From: Progne subis subis
Lineage: Eukaryota > Chordata > Aves > Passeriformes > Hirundinidae
Assembly (NCBI GenBank): GCA_022316685.1
Contig: JAKJHU010000085.1
Location: forward strand, 1,674,001 to 1,738,000
Direction: 5' to 3'
Length of the DNA stretch: 64,000 bases
Shown here: positions 12,983-23,600 of the stretch, one piece after another
How positions within the stretch are numbered: the stretch's first letter is position 1
How the letters are laid out: every line of letters starts with the position of its first letter
Notes under the pieces: generated by a model
The model's database searches: none
The model's input: only the letters and a program-made list of their open reading frames with translations
Told to the model about the DNA's origin: nothing
Program-made: the position numbers and the translations under genes

Positions 12983-15900
12983 CTGGAACAACAGAAGAGA
13001 GAAACGCACCTAAACACACACTTTCATAAAGATATTTGTCTAATCTGTTTGGTTTTCAGAGGAGTTGAGTACCCAAGAGCTCGTGCTGATTTCCAGGGAA
13101 AAAAAATAAATAGGTTAAAGCATCCCTGAAAACACAGACCATTATCCATTACTGACAATTCCCTTTGATTTAAGTCAGGCAAAGAGTAACTTGTCTGCAA
13201 GGAGAAGAAGAAGAAAGCAGACACAAGTTTCCCTTATAAGCTATCCCCAAGAGCATCAGGTGAACAGGAGACTTGCACACCACTCCTGGAAGAGTTCCAG
13301 TTTCTAGCAACTATGTAATGCTTGTCTAAACTGCAAACAGGGAAGAAAATAAGAAAAATCTGAGATGTGAAATTGTCAATTTATTTTTTTTTGTGATCAA
13401 AACATACAAATAAGTGAACTTATTTGTTCAGCCTGCAGCCAAACCTATGCAGCAGAGCTGGCCCACCATCCTCCCTACCACTCATCTAGGAGAAGGCTAC
13501 ACGTACAAAAAGTCCAAAAAGTTCTCAACTGCCAGAAAAACACCATTTCAAAGCTTTTCACAAAGACAAATGCTCAGAGTGCTACTGATTATGGTGTTTG
13601 AAACCGAAACCCTACAAACCTACAGAGCAGGCAAGTGATTGCTCTGCAACTCACTTCCCAGGCACGTTCAGGGGGTTTCTAGGAGCAGCCCTGCTCCGGC
13701 TCAGAGTCTGCTGAGTCATAAACAGTGCCACACTTATCATCAGCTCCAGAATCAATTTTCCATCATGCAAAGCAGGAGCTCAGTGAGAATCCTCCTGGTA
13801 GCAGAAGAGGATGGACTGAGCCCCGGCTGCCCAAAAGCACACCAGGACAGTCAACTGGTGAGACCTCTTAAGCACAGGTAGGCAGAGACGTGTAAAATGA
13901 CCTGCTTGGAACACGCCAGCACCATCAAACTCAAGCTGAACTCTCACCTGCCTGCTATGTTCACACGTCTCACCCACTCAGTGGTGTGGACTTGTTCTGT
14001 TTGACCCCCTGGACACCATGACCAGAGAGACATCAGGAAAAGTTTCTTCCTCAACTGTCCTAAAACCCACAGAAAGGAGCAGGAAGCACGTGGCTGGTTC
14101 TTAACAACATCCACACTGCTGCACCTTTAGTGTAGATGTGCTGTGGACTGTTTTTCAGTGGGGTTTGTGTATGGCCTGGAGGCAGGGATTGCAGAATTGT
14201 CAGATCTTTGCTGCTCTGCATGAGAGGAGGAGCAAATGTCAGGAGTAATTTACTAAACTACAACAGCAAACAAGTTTGTTGGCAGATTCTAGTGTCAAAA
14301 CCATGATGCAAACAGTTAAAAGTTACTCACAAAGCAGTAATTCTGGTGGTAATTGGGGGGAAAAAAAAATCAATTCAGGACAATAATATAACACATGAAC
14401 ACAATATCTAGAGAAAGAATCTTAAGGATAATTACAGCAGGGACTGTTTTGGGTGATACCATCAATTAAGTGTTTTGCTGTTAACCCTGATAAAAAAGAA
14501 TAAGAACAAATCTGCCCATTTTCATTTGAGATGTGGAAGCAGCAGAAATGAGCAGTAAGGGTCTACTCATAGCAGGGCTCCCAGCAAAATCATTACTTGC
14601 CTCCCTCCTTCTTTAAAAGTACCTTGCTGGGAGATAAGGAAGAACCAAGCCCTTTATGATTCTGTTAAAAGGATACCAGGGTTTTGCCTTGGTGCTGTTG
14701 GGTGCTTTGGTGGCAGGAGACGTTTCTTTTTTTTCAGATCAATGGGATTTTCATGTTTAATGTACAGCTATTACCTGTCCCGAGAACACTTGATCACAGA
14801 ATTAACGAAATTATGGCATTTTAAGAAGCTGTATGAGTACAGAGAAGTAGAGAGAAGGAAAAAAAAAAAAAAATCTTTGCCAAATCTCTTCTAAATTTGA
14901 TGTCTTAAAATCAGTTCTTAAGTCACATTGAGGAGCCAAAGTACATTTAGACGAGCCAGAGAGGCTGATGACTTCACACAAACAGGCTTCCCTTCCCCCT
15001 GGCCCTCTCATCCCAGTGGGGTTCATGAGGAAGCAGGTAATCGTGCAAAGCCACGGAGAGAATTGTGCCCTAAATATCAAGGGACCCCTGGAAGCCCGCA
15101 GGAATTCTGTCCACTGCTTTTATCAAAAGCTGATTCCAGCAACTAATTAAGAGTCTGTAAAATTGATGCCGCTATTGAAGCTCAGACACCTTCCACCTCT
15201 TAGCCTTCAAGCAAGGCTGAAGTCCGTGCGCGCTGAGGATTACACACCGCAGACACCAGGCCAAATGTACCACTGTAAATCATTCCCCTGACTTCAAGGG
15301 AATAATCTCATCTCAGGGACAGATCTGATCCAGTCCTAACTGCAGGAATTTCTAATGTTAATAGGGCACGTTCTGTCGGTTCTGTAGGCATTTTTCACTC
15401 AGAAAGACAAAAAGCTGCTTCCCGTGCAAAGCAAGCACGCATCAGCCATGTGCTCCACATTCAGAGGTGCGTTTGCTATGGCAATTATGAGCAAGTTCTA
15501 TTTAAATGTGAATTAATAACATCCACTGGAACTACAGCAAGACGCAAAAAAAGCTAAATTGAAAATGTTAAAATGCTAATGTTAACGTCGGATTTTCTAG
15601 GAAGTTTTTTCTTTCAAAAAAGCCAAGCACACCTACCTGGAGAGCTTCGTTCCCAGTTGGGGACACGTCCTGTTCGGTGCCTACAGGGAGGGTCTGAGGA
15701 GTGTAAAGACCATTAACCAGCAGCTCATAGAATCTCATGCGGGTTTCACCTGCAGAGAGCATAAGGCAAGAGCTGATTAAACAGAAATATCACAATCCAT
15801 GTAAAAATACACATTCTTGACACTCACATGACCCTGCCACCACTCCCAGCCCACATGCAAGAGAGGAGCAGTTATCACCCCAGAGCTCGAAGGGATAATT

Positions 15901-18900
15901 TTTAAATAATCTGCTGGGCAAGTGAAGTCAGACACTCCCTTCCCCAGCCAAGACAAGGAGGTTTCTAAATCCTTTTTCCTCTTCTCAGCCTCCTTGGCAG
16001 CTCCACTCTTTACCATGCTTTCTGGAGCGCAGCCCTTTCCCTCCTCTCCAAAATGCCAAGCAAATAGCTTGCAGATTTGAGAAGTGAAACTCTCACCCAA
16101 GGCAGAAGCCTCTGCCAGCACCCAGAGCCACTTCAGGAAGCTCTCCCTACACACCTTGCTCATCGGAACTGCCTGTTACTAATGCAAACACAATGCATGG
16201 GAATGCTGAGGACAAAACCGTTAATGCTGTCTTTCCAAAAAGACACCAGTTAATCCTTTTTTTCCCGTTTAGTTTAAGGAGAACTCAGGGGCATCCTTCA
16301 AAGAAAAAAGCCAGAGAAGCAAACTGTCCCATATAGTGTTACTGAGCCCCTGCCTCTTCATTCCTAAAGTCTACAAAGACCCAGCTTCTTAATATTGAAT
16401 TTTTCATTACTACAAAAACTTAATCCTACTTATTTTGCAGCTTAAGAAAGCTGTCATCAGCTTCAAAGGCAACAGAATCAGACCCTGAAACTGTCTGAAT
16501 TTTGCTCTGAAAGATAAAGAATACACAGAAAAATGGACAGACCCGGCACCTGAGCCCAGAAAATTAATTCAGTCAATATCTCCCCAAAACCAAGACTATT
16601 TTTATGAGAAAGTTCTCCAGGACCTAACCACGAACTCCCTGTGAATCACCCTGTTCAATTCAAAAACAAAGCACCCCTTAGCACAATTCTGTCCTGAAAA
16701 AGACTTATTTATCTTCAACAAATGCTACAGATAAAGTTATTTGGGTATCAAATTTCATTTGACAAAGTCCTGAGCCTCATCCTCAGCTATGTAAACTGTT
16801 TAAATTCAACCAAAGTAATGACAAAACTGATCTCTTCACTGCAAGAGCCTGAAGATAAGCTTGAAATATTAACACACACCACCCACACATGACACTACAA
16901 CACCACGGATATGGAAGTGCCAGGCTTATTTTCACTTGTTCTTTAAAAAATATAAAGTAATTGTTACATAGTTCTTCCTGGATCCCAAACATAATGCAGG
17001 AAAAGTTACAGTTTCAAAGAAGTTTATGAATGTGAAATGATTCCTAGCTATTGCTCTAAGACAGGTAATTACAAGTTGTGTCCAGTCTGTAGATGGATAA
17101 ACTGAGCCAGAGAAGTTTCTTTAAACAATCCTGTCTCAGATTAGGAGACTGGATTTATTAGTTTCAGATTCCCAGGCCTATGCTAACACCAGACAGATAA
17201 AAATGGCACTTTCACTCCTAAAATTTATTTTGCTACTCTGTGAAAACAAAGGTTTTAACCAACCTTTCATAATCCTGCAAAGCAGAATACTAGAAAGAAA
17301 AGGTGAAAATGATACATATATATTTTAAGTATGTCCTAACCTGCTAAGGCTATTTTAGGAATACCATTTTTACTTGATTCTGACAGATTATAACACACTG
17401 ACAGCCCTACTCTTTTAGAATGAAAGAGAAGCAACTGTGTGGAAAAAAATACATTAGAAGCGTAAAGCTGGCAAGCAAAACAGCAATGCAATTTGAAACT
17501 GACTTCAGCATTTTCTCCCAGGAAACAGAAGCATAAACCCCCCCCCTCATTTCCCTGATGTGCTACAAACTTTCTGGAACAGCTGCCTGGTCAAGACTTG
17601 CAGCATAGTTTATAAACGGAGGAGAACAAGGAGGAAGGCAGCATAATCACCTTGTTTAAAATGATTGTCATAAAGACATCCATCACTTATAAAACAGCTT
17701 TAGCTTATATTATTAAATCTGCAAACTGGTTAATTTGTCCTTAAATGTGATTTTTACCTAAGAATTTCAGAGCAAGCGAAGGAGCCTGTCTGTAAAAATT
17801 ATTGACACTAGGATTTCAAAGTATACACATGTAAGGTCAAGCCTAACTCCCAACAGAAAATATTATACTGCTACTGTGATTTTTCTTCTAACAGTGGTCA
17901 GTAATGTCAATAAACATCCTGCTCTACTCTATCACGTGTGGCACACCAACTGCTGCGTTAGTTGTGCACTAAACTGTTGAAACCTTTAAATACAGAACAA
18001 AAATATTAGCATTTTAAAGAAAATGGTGTTAGCAATGTCGCTTTCCCAAGAAAGAGTGCAGCAAGCCAATTTTAAACTAGAAATGCCATCTTTGGAATGT
18101 AGAAATACAATCAGCAACCGATCCACACCTCCTCAGTCTTAGACATTTTCTAAAATTCAGGCAGATTTCAGCAAAGCCCTTCCACCAGCAGAGAGAACAG
18201 ACCAAAAGCAATGCCTTCACACTTACAGAAACTTTATTGGGCTTCTGAGGGCTCGGAAGCTGGGGCTGGGAGCTGGCTCCTCCAGCACAGGGAGCTGCTG
18301 TCGCTTTAAGAGCCAGTCTCACACTTACACACTCGCACACACTGACAAGTGCTGCGTGTGCACTCTGCTGTGCCAGCCCCCAGCCCGCTCTAAGTATCAA
18401 TGAAATGCCAGGCACGCAGGGGACAGCACCCAGCCCCGCTGCTGCCACCGGAATCCGCAGATTTGGGTCGCAGGAACAACCAGGACTTGCCCAAAAATCC
18501 CAAGTTTGCAAAACGCGGGTGTCACCGGGTCCAGCAGCCCTGGCAGGTGGCTGAGAGACACCAGCCTGGGGCAGGGAGATGGGGGACATGAGAGGGCAGC
18601 GAGCAGGGACAGGGACAGGCAGGGGAGAGGCAGGGGACAGGCAGGATGGCAGCATTTTGCAAATTACAGGGCTGTCTCTTAGCAACAGACAACACATTTG
18701 GCTCCACGTGACTCGCCCAGGCCCCAGACACCAGACCTGCTGCCGGCTCCCTTCGTATTTTTAATCACCAAGTCCCTGCCCTCTGCAACAGCCTCTGCGG
18801 TGGGAGTGGGACGAGCGGGGGCTCAGCAAACCCCAAACGCGTGAGCCCCAAATGTGCCCCCTCACCTTTTGTATCCAGCTCCACGTGGATGATGTTGCCC

Positions 18901-20330
18901 ATGACGGAGGTATTGTGAAGGTGCTGCACAGCCTCCCGGGCACCCTTGACAGTGGCAAAGATGACTTTGGCAATGCCCAGGTGCTTTTTGTTCTTAGGGT
19001 TGTAGAGAATCTCCACCTCTTCCACTTCGCCGTATTTCTTGCACATGTCGGCCAAAAAGTTTTCGCGGATGTTGTCGTTCAGCTTGGCAAAAGTGACCTG
19101 CTTGGGAGGCACTGGCCCCACGTAAAATTCATCAATCTGGAAACGGGCACAAGGTGGGGAACAATAAAAATAATCGGCATTGTAAATGAGTGCGGGGGAG
19201 GGCCTAAGGACGGCACGGGAGGGAGGGGGTTAAAGTATCCTGCAAACTTTGGGGGGAAAAAAAACAACCTCCAAGGCTCTGGGTGAACCTCAGAGCTGAG
19301 CAGAGGCTCTGCCGCTGCAGCCATTCATTGGAACCGGCTCCTTTCTGGGCTACAAAGGTGCATTTTGAGCAGTGCTGTCAGCGGAGACCCCCCACCACTG
19401 CCCCCCGCCCCAGAAACCCCAGCTCCAAAACCTTCAAGGGATCTCGTTAGAGATACATTGATTTCTTGTTATCCTCATAAAAGAGGATTATTGTTAAACA
19501 GTTTGCTAAATAACAATGTTAATAGGAATGTGGCTGTCATTTAAACGGCCCATTAAACTATTTGGAACTCAGGCTTCACTCCCAGATAAACAAGTTTTCA
19601 GAGCTAAAGCTGAAAGTCAGGGCAGTACCTTGAATTTGGGGACAGACAGCTCCAACTCCTTCGTTTTGGTCCATATTCTCCCTATTCTGGGATCCCTGAC
19701 ACAATCCACAGGAGCGATTCCCGAGTTCTGGGAGAAGGAGGAGGAGGAAGAGGAGGAGAGAAAACATAGAAACAGCAATAACAAGGCTTGAAATTTAGGA
19801 CAAAAATAAAAGAAAAAAAAATAAACCCCAAGGAAGCACGGGCTGTCTCAAGAGAAGGGGAAAGCACAGACACACACACACACACACACACACACGTGTC
19901 AAAGTGCAATACTGCTGGGAAATGCACACAGATTGGAAACACAGAAAAAAGCCGCAGGTTTGGGCTCCTGACAGTTGAATACACAGTGTCAGGTGGCTGT
20001 AACTTTGGTGGCTGTGTGTGTCCCCCCCCCAGACCCCTCTCCCCCCACACACAAGCGCTACGGCAAGGATTACCACGACCCGGAGGGACCCCCCAGCCCC
20101 CAAAACGCCGGTAAGACGGAGGCTAGTGGAGGGAGACACGACACAATGGGGGAAACCCGGGAGCCCCCCACTCACAGGCATGCTGAAATGTTGCCCATCG
20201 TAACGGTAGAGTTTGTGCTGTCCTTTTTTCAGAGCCGGGTCAATAATCAACTTGTAACTTCTCCAATGGTGATTTCTTTTCTCGACAGAAGTGCTGGCTT
20301 GCGTGCTGTTCTCCATTCCGTTGATCCAAC
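11807..20330 (-). CDS. SETD1B: SETD1B histone H3K4 methyltransferase, 5' part (5 coding exons, residues 1-600)
   Basis: SETD1B is the catalytic subunit of a COMPASS-type complex (with WDR5, RBBP5, ASH2L, DPY30, CXXC1, WDR82) that trimethylates histone H3 lysine 4 at active promoters in the nucleus. Coding exons read on the minus strand: 20316-20176, 19727-19629, 19136-18866, 15749-15637, 12982-11807. Joined, they give an open frame of 600 codons with phases 0, 0, 1, 0, 0. The N-terminus has the family signature RNHHWRSYK and [10 protein letters not shown], followed by an RRM (about residues 92-171), then a low-complexity Ser/Thr/Pro-rich region with the conserved block [14 protein letters not shown] (about 460-478). 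The family is near 1,900-2,000 aa, so two thirds, including the SET domain, is missing; it should lie beyond base 1. Start chosen at 20316: good Kozak (G at -3, G at +4) and matches the family N-terminus MENS. SETD1A is the alternative, but the exon 5 text is SETD1B-like. Confidence 0.95.
12749..12907 (-). repeat. internal protein repeat TPFSxDxxYSS in SETD1B exon 5
   Basis: Residues 234-250 and 271-286 are two degenerate copies of the pattern TPFS-(H/Q)-D-(T/S)-x-YSS followed by RQ and TP, with a TP-rich spacer ([15 protein letters not shown]). The pattern is shared with SETD1 proteins of other vertebrates, so it is old. The repeated TP sites are candidate targets of proline-directed kinases (inference). 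Confidence 0.8.
12983..15636 (-). other. SETD1B intron 4
   Basis: 2.65 kb, GT-AG. I see unique A/T-rich sequence with short A tracts (14353-14360, 14862-14873) and no RNA gene or recognisable mobile element. Confidence 0.85.
15637..15749 (-). CDS. SETD1B: SETD1B coding exon 4
   Basis: Begins with the two bases that finish Gly171 and codes residues 172-208: [19 protein letters not shown] is the conserved segment straight after the RRM. Acceptor CTCTGCAG, donor CAG|GTAGGT, ends in phase 0. Confidence 0.93.
15750..18865 (-). other. SETD1B intron 3
   Basis: 3.1 kb, GT-AG, mostly A/T-rich. The part at 18.23-18.85 kb is richer in G/C. No gene, RNA or repeat family was recognised. Confidence 0.85.
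18866..19136 (-). CDS. SETD1B: SETD1B coding exon 3 (RRM)
   Basis: Codes residues 81-170 plus one base of Gly171. It opens with [16 protein letters not shown] and contains the whole RNA recognition motif: [33 protein letters not shown] and [12 protein letters not shown] follow the beta-alpha-beta order of RRM. Donor AAAAG|GTGAGG, phase 1. This is the most conserved exon of the gene in the window. Confidence 0.95.
19137..19628 (-). other. SETD1B intron 2
   Basis: 492 bp between coding exons 2 and 3. Nothing but unique sequence and short C/G runs was seen. Confidence 0.85.
19629..19727 (-). CDS. SETD1B: SETD1B coding exon 2
   Basis: Codes residues 48-80 (33 codons, phase 0 both sides), acceptor TCTCCCAG, donor AAG|GTACTG. 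It carries the DPR-containing stretch (VRDPRI) and the conserved [11 protein letters not shown] just before the RRM. In the family this N-terminal region and the RRM are the part linked to WDR82 binding; that role is inferred by homology. Confidence 0.92.
19728..20175 (-). other. SETD1B intron 1
   Basis: 448 bp between coding exons 1 and 2, holding the (AC)13 microsatellite and a C10 run near 20022-20031. Confidence 0.85.
19870..19895. repeat. (AC)13 microsatellite
   Basis: Thirteen uninterrupted AC units in SETD1B intron 1, likely length-variable. Confidence 0.95.
20176..20330 (-). CDS. SETD1B: SETD1B coding exon 1
   Basis: Codes residues 1-47. The ATG is the triplet at 20316-20314; 20330-20317 is 5' UTR if the acceptor CAG at 20333-20331 is used. 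The donor is CCT|GTGAGT, phase 0. The upstream pyrimidine tract is a run of 24 C on the transcript strand. Seen: RNHHWRSYK and [10 protein letters not shown], both hallmarks of the SET1 N-terminus. Confidence 0.93.
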
Positions 20331-20343
20331 CTGAACGCGGGGC

Positions 20344-20367
20344 GGGGGGGGGGGGGGGGGGGGGGGG
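20344..20367. repeat. G24 homopolymer (C24 on the SETD1B transcript)
   Basis: Twenty-four G in a row on the plus strand. On the transcribed (minus) sense it is C24, ending 13 bases upstream of the acceptor of SETD1B coding exon 1, so it is most of that acceptor's pyrimidine tract. The plus strand continues purine-rich to about 20421. Confidence 0.95.
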
Positions 20368-20482
20368 AAGGTGGGGGGAGAAGAGAGAAAGGGGAAAGGG
20401 TAAAAGGAAAAAAAAAACACGCGAAAAACCGTAAAGTTTAAAAAAAATATTCAACAAAGACCTCTTCGTTTCGGTGTGTTGT

Positions 20483-20484
<2 letters not shown>

Positions 20485-20529
<45 letters not shown>
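20485..20529. repeat. T45 homopolymer
   Basis: Forty-five T in a row on the plus strand (A45 in SETD1B sense), about 155 bases upstream of the coding exon 1 acceptor. It lies between the exon and the CpG island. The true length may differ because such runs are hard to sequence. Confidence 0.9.
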
Positions 20530-20531
<2 letters not shown>

Positions 20532-20632
20532 GAGCCGCCCGCTCTACACACCCAGGCAGGGAGGAAATCCACGGCAAAGCGAGCCCCAAAATGGGGGAAT
20601 TGCTAACCAGGTCCCCCCCTCCACCCCAACCA

Positions 20633-20716
20633 GACAAGAGGCAGAAAGGGAGGAGGAGGAGAGGAGGGGAAAAAAAAGGAAAGAAAAAAAAAAAAGAAGA
20701 AGAAGAAGAAAAAAAG
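20633..20716. repeat. purine-rich tract
   Basis: About 80 bases of nearly pure A/G on the plus strand (GGA repeats, A runs, then GAA repeats at 20696-20711). It is pyrimidine-rich in the SETD1B direction and could form triplex DNA. Confidence 0.8.
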
Positions 20717-20779
20717 ACAAATCTCACTTGAACTCTGCTTTTTGCCATGATCTTCAGGGTGCTTGGCTTTTTCCCCCGC

Positions 20780-21800
20780 CTTGGTCTCTCGGAAAGACAT
20801 CGCGCTGGGCGGCCGATCGTCTCCGGGCGGCGAAAGGCGAGCTCCCGTCTCACATGGGGCCGGTTACCGGCGCGGGCTGCCCGCCAGGCTCCTGCCTCCC
20901 GTTTTCGCGAGCCACCACATATTGTGTGTGCTCGCTGCTGGCGGCGGCCGGGATCCCACAATACACCGCTGCGAGCGCCGCGAACGCCTAACCGCGCTCC
21001 GCCGCCTGCACATTCACGGCGGCCGCGCCGCGCAGCCCCCGGCCCGCGGCCGCCCGCCGCCGCCCCGCCGCCGCCGAGCGCCGCCGCATGGGCCGCCGCC
21101 GGGACGCGCGGGTTTTTTTTTCCCTCCCCGCCGCGGGGTTAACGGCATGCGGGGGGGCGAGTGGAATCTGCCCGCTGCATTTACCTTAGCGCAAACTGTT
21201 TCTAAACAAGATGGACCTATAGGTGGGACAAGGGGGTTTTTTGGGGGGGGTGTTTTCGTGGTGGTTTTTTTTGGTTTTTTTTTTCTCTCAATCTTTTTTT
21301 CGGAAAAGACTTCGGCGAGCCCGGGCGACCGCGAGGGCGGGCGGAGCGCGGAGCCGCCGCGCTGCTGCGGCGGAGAGTGCGGGGGGGGGGGGGGGGGGGA
21401 AGGTGGCGACACACGCAGAGGAGGGGGTGATGGAGGATGGGGGAGCAGCTTTGCTTATTAAAGGTCCGGAGCCCTCGTCAGCCAATCAGCGGGGAGGTTC
21501 CATTTTGTTTTCGGTATTAAAGGCGGGCGGCGCGGTGCCCCCGGCGCTCGGCGGGCGCGGGGCCGGGCGGAGCGCGGCGGGCGCATGGCGCGGCCGTCCC
21601 GGGGCGCGGGGCCGCGGCGGCCCCGGGAGCGGCCGCGCCATTGGCTGGGGCGGCGGCAGCGCGGAGGGCGCAGCCAATGGGAGCGCGGCTTCCATGGGGC
21701 CTGAGTTATTAGACGGCGAGGTAAAAGCACCGCGCGGCAGAAGCCAAGGAGAGGCCGCGGGACCCGCAGCCATTTTTCTGCAGTGGAGCGAAATGGCCAA
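20780..21800 (-). promoter_or_regulatory. SETD1B: SETD1B CpG-island promoter
   Basis: Very high G/C with dense CpG. CCAAT boxes lie at 21482-21486 and 21674-21678 (plus) and 21640-21644 (minus, ATTGG). No convincing TATA box. A candidate donor for a noncoding first exon on the minus strand is AAG|GTAAAT with the exon ending at 21185. CCAAT boxes on both strands and the divergent neighbour suggest two-way initiation (inference). YY1-like ATGGCC occurs at 21793-21798. Confidence 0.75.
21381..21399. repeat. G19 homopolymer in the SETD1B promoter
   Basis: Nineteen consecutive G on the plus strand inside the CpG island, about 80 bp from the nearest CCAAT box. A strong G-quadruplex candidate. Confidence 0.9.
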
Positions 21801-21899
21801 CTGGGCTTTTCCTTTGTTCCATAAAGGGGGATCCGCCATGTGAATCCACACCACGCGGGGTGGTGGGAGCCTCTAGCACGGTGCCAGACGACTCATTGA

Positions 21900-23600
21900 A
21901 GAAGGAGGATTTAAATATATATATATCTCTCAAACCCTTAACCAAAAAAAAAAAAAAGTAATGCGGATTTTTTTTTTTTCTCCCTTATGGTTCGGGATCC
22001 ATCTTTGTCTTGTGTAACTAGGTCATGGCACACCCTATGTCAGCAGTTAACAATTTCGAATGCCAACAAAAAAAGTAAATACATTCTTTTTATATTTTTT
22101 TTGTTATTTTGGGAGTTTTTAAGCTTTTAGCAGCTCTGGTGACTGAACAATAAATTCGAGAGACTCCTCTTCTGTATTAAACACTTGACTCCTGGCCATT
22201 TTTATTAACTCCTTTCGTGCTTAAAAGGTAATGTTTTAAATATAGGTATAGGAATAGTGAATTCTGGCAAAAAAATAAGGCAATTTTACTATGATAAGCT
22301 TTTTCTCTTTCTTTCCTCTTACATTGTAAGTACCCAATCCATTCTGTCCTTGCTTAAGTGTAGTTTTCATGTTAATATTACTGAAGTGGTCCTTATTGCT
22401 AAGCCTTCATTTGCATGTCTTATGTTTTTGTCTGTTTAAACCAATTTATGCTTTTTGAAATATTTTACTTACAAAGTGAACTATCTGGCTAAGATCTGCT
22501 TAAAAGCTGTGTAGAACCAGTAAATGTTAACTAGGTATTTTCACACTGACATGTGCAGCCTAAAACTATTGAGGAGAATATTTTTAGTGTCTGCGTGCTC
22601 TGTGGAAAAACACTGAACGTCCTTTTTATGTACAGAGTAAATCTGCCACAGGAAGGTAGATTTAAGCCTCAAGCAGGAGTCCTTGCCTGTGTACGGTCAG
22701 TCAACATAGCTGGACTTTTTCTATAGCTTTTTCCCCCCTTTTTTTTTCTTTCTTTTTGATGCTAGACCACTGCCATACAAAGATCCGTAACTTATCTTAA
22801 GGAGATCCACTTTGGCTCGCAAACTTACGAGAGAAGTGGTGATACAGATCATATATATATTTATAGCCATTATTTTAAAAAAGAGTAACAACTTCACCTT
22901 CAGAGCTGCATTCAACTATGGTGTGCGGGTAAGTAAACCCTTTTGCCCTTGCAGAGGAACAAAAAGCCCAGGCCTGTAGCTAATGGTATTGTCCTGGGTG
23001 GAAAGATCCCAATGGTCGTCTGAAAGCGGTGGCGATCTCCTTCTCCTCAGAAACACCTAACAGTGCCTCTGAAACGTCTGTTTTCAGGGAGGGATTTGAT
23101 TTCTCTTTCTGCACAAAGCTCTTGGTCGTCCTCAGCCCTGGGTGGGTTTGGGTTTTGGGTTTTTTTGTGCGGAGAGACGCTGTGAATCCACTGCAGGCAT
23201 TACGTGGCTGTTAAATTAAAAGCACAAAAAAAAAAAAAAAAAAATCTGCCTGTGAACAGTAAGATGTTAGTGAAGCTGTTGTTAAAAAAGGCGAGAAGGC
23301 GGTGGTGGTGGTAGGGATCCCTTACATGTTTTATCCGTCTAATTACAGAAGCTCGACAAAAAAACAGGCAACAAAATGGGGGGGTGTTTTTCACGACGGT
23401 GAGTCTTAATGGCGGATGCTAGAAAGCACTGTAAAATCCTTCATACCGAGAGGCAGTGACTTGGAGAAAGGGGGGAGAAAAAGGAGGTCTGGAAGTATAT
23501 CCAAAATGAGGGAGTTTCCTTCCAAGTGAGGGACCCTTTGCAGCCTGAGTGTTACAGATGGAGAGCCGTGACGCAGTTGATATTCACAGAAGTTGTGCTT
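21900..23600. other. spacer between the two CpG islands
   Basis: A/T-rich unique DNA with no recognised gene. A consensus-like plus-strand donor (GG|GTAAGT) sits at 22928/22929, and an AATAAA occurs near 22149. A19 runs at about 23226-23244. These could belong to a divergent noncoding transcript but are weak alone. Confidence 0.5.

Noticed and set aside
19795..20961. 388-codon minus-strand frame around SETD1B coding exon 1
   Set aside because: Only the 47 codons at 20316-20176 are real; the rest is read-through of introns, homopolymers and CpG-island DNA.
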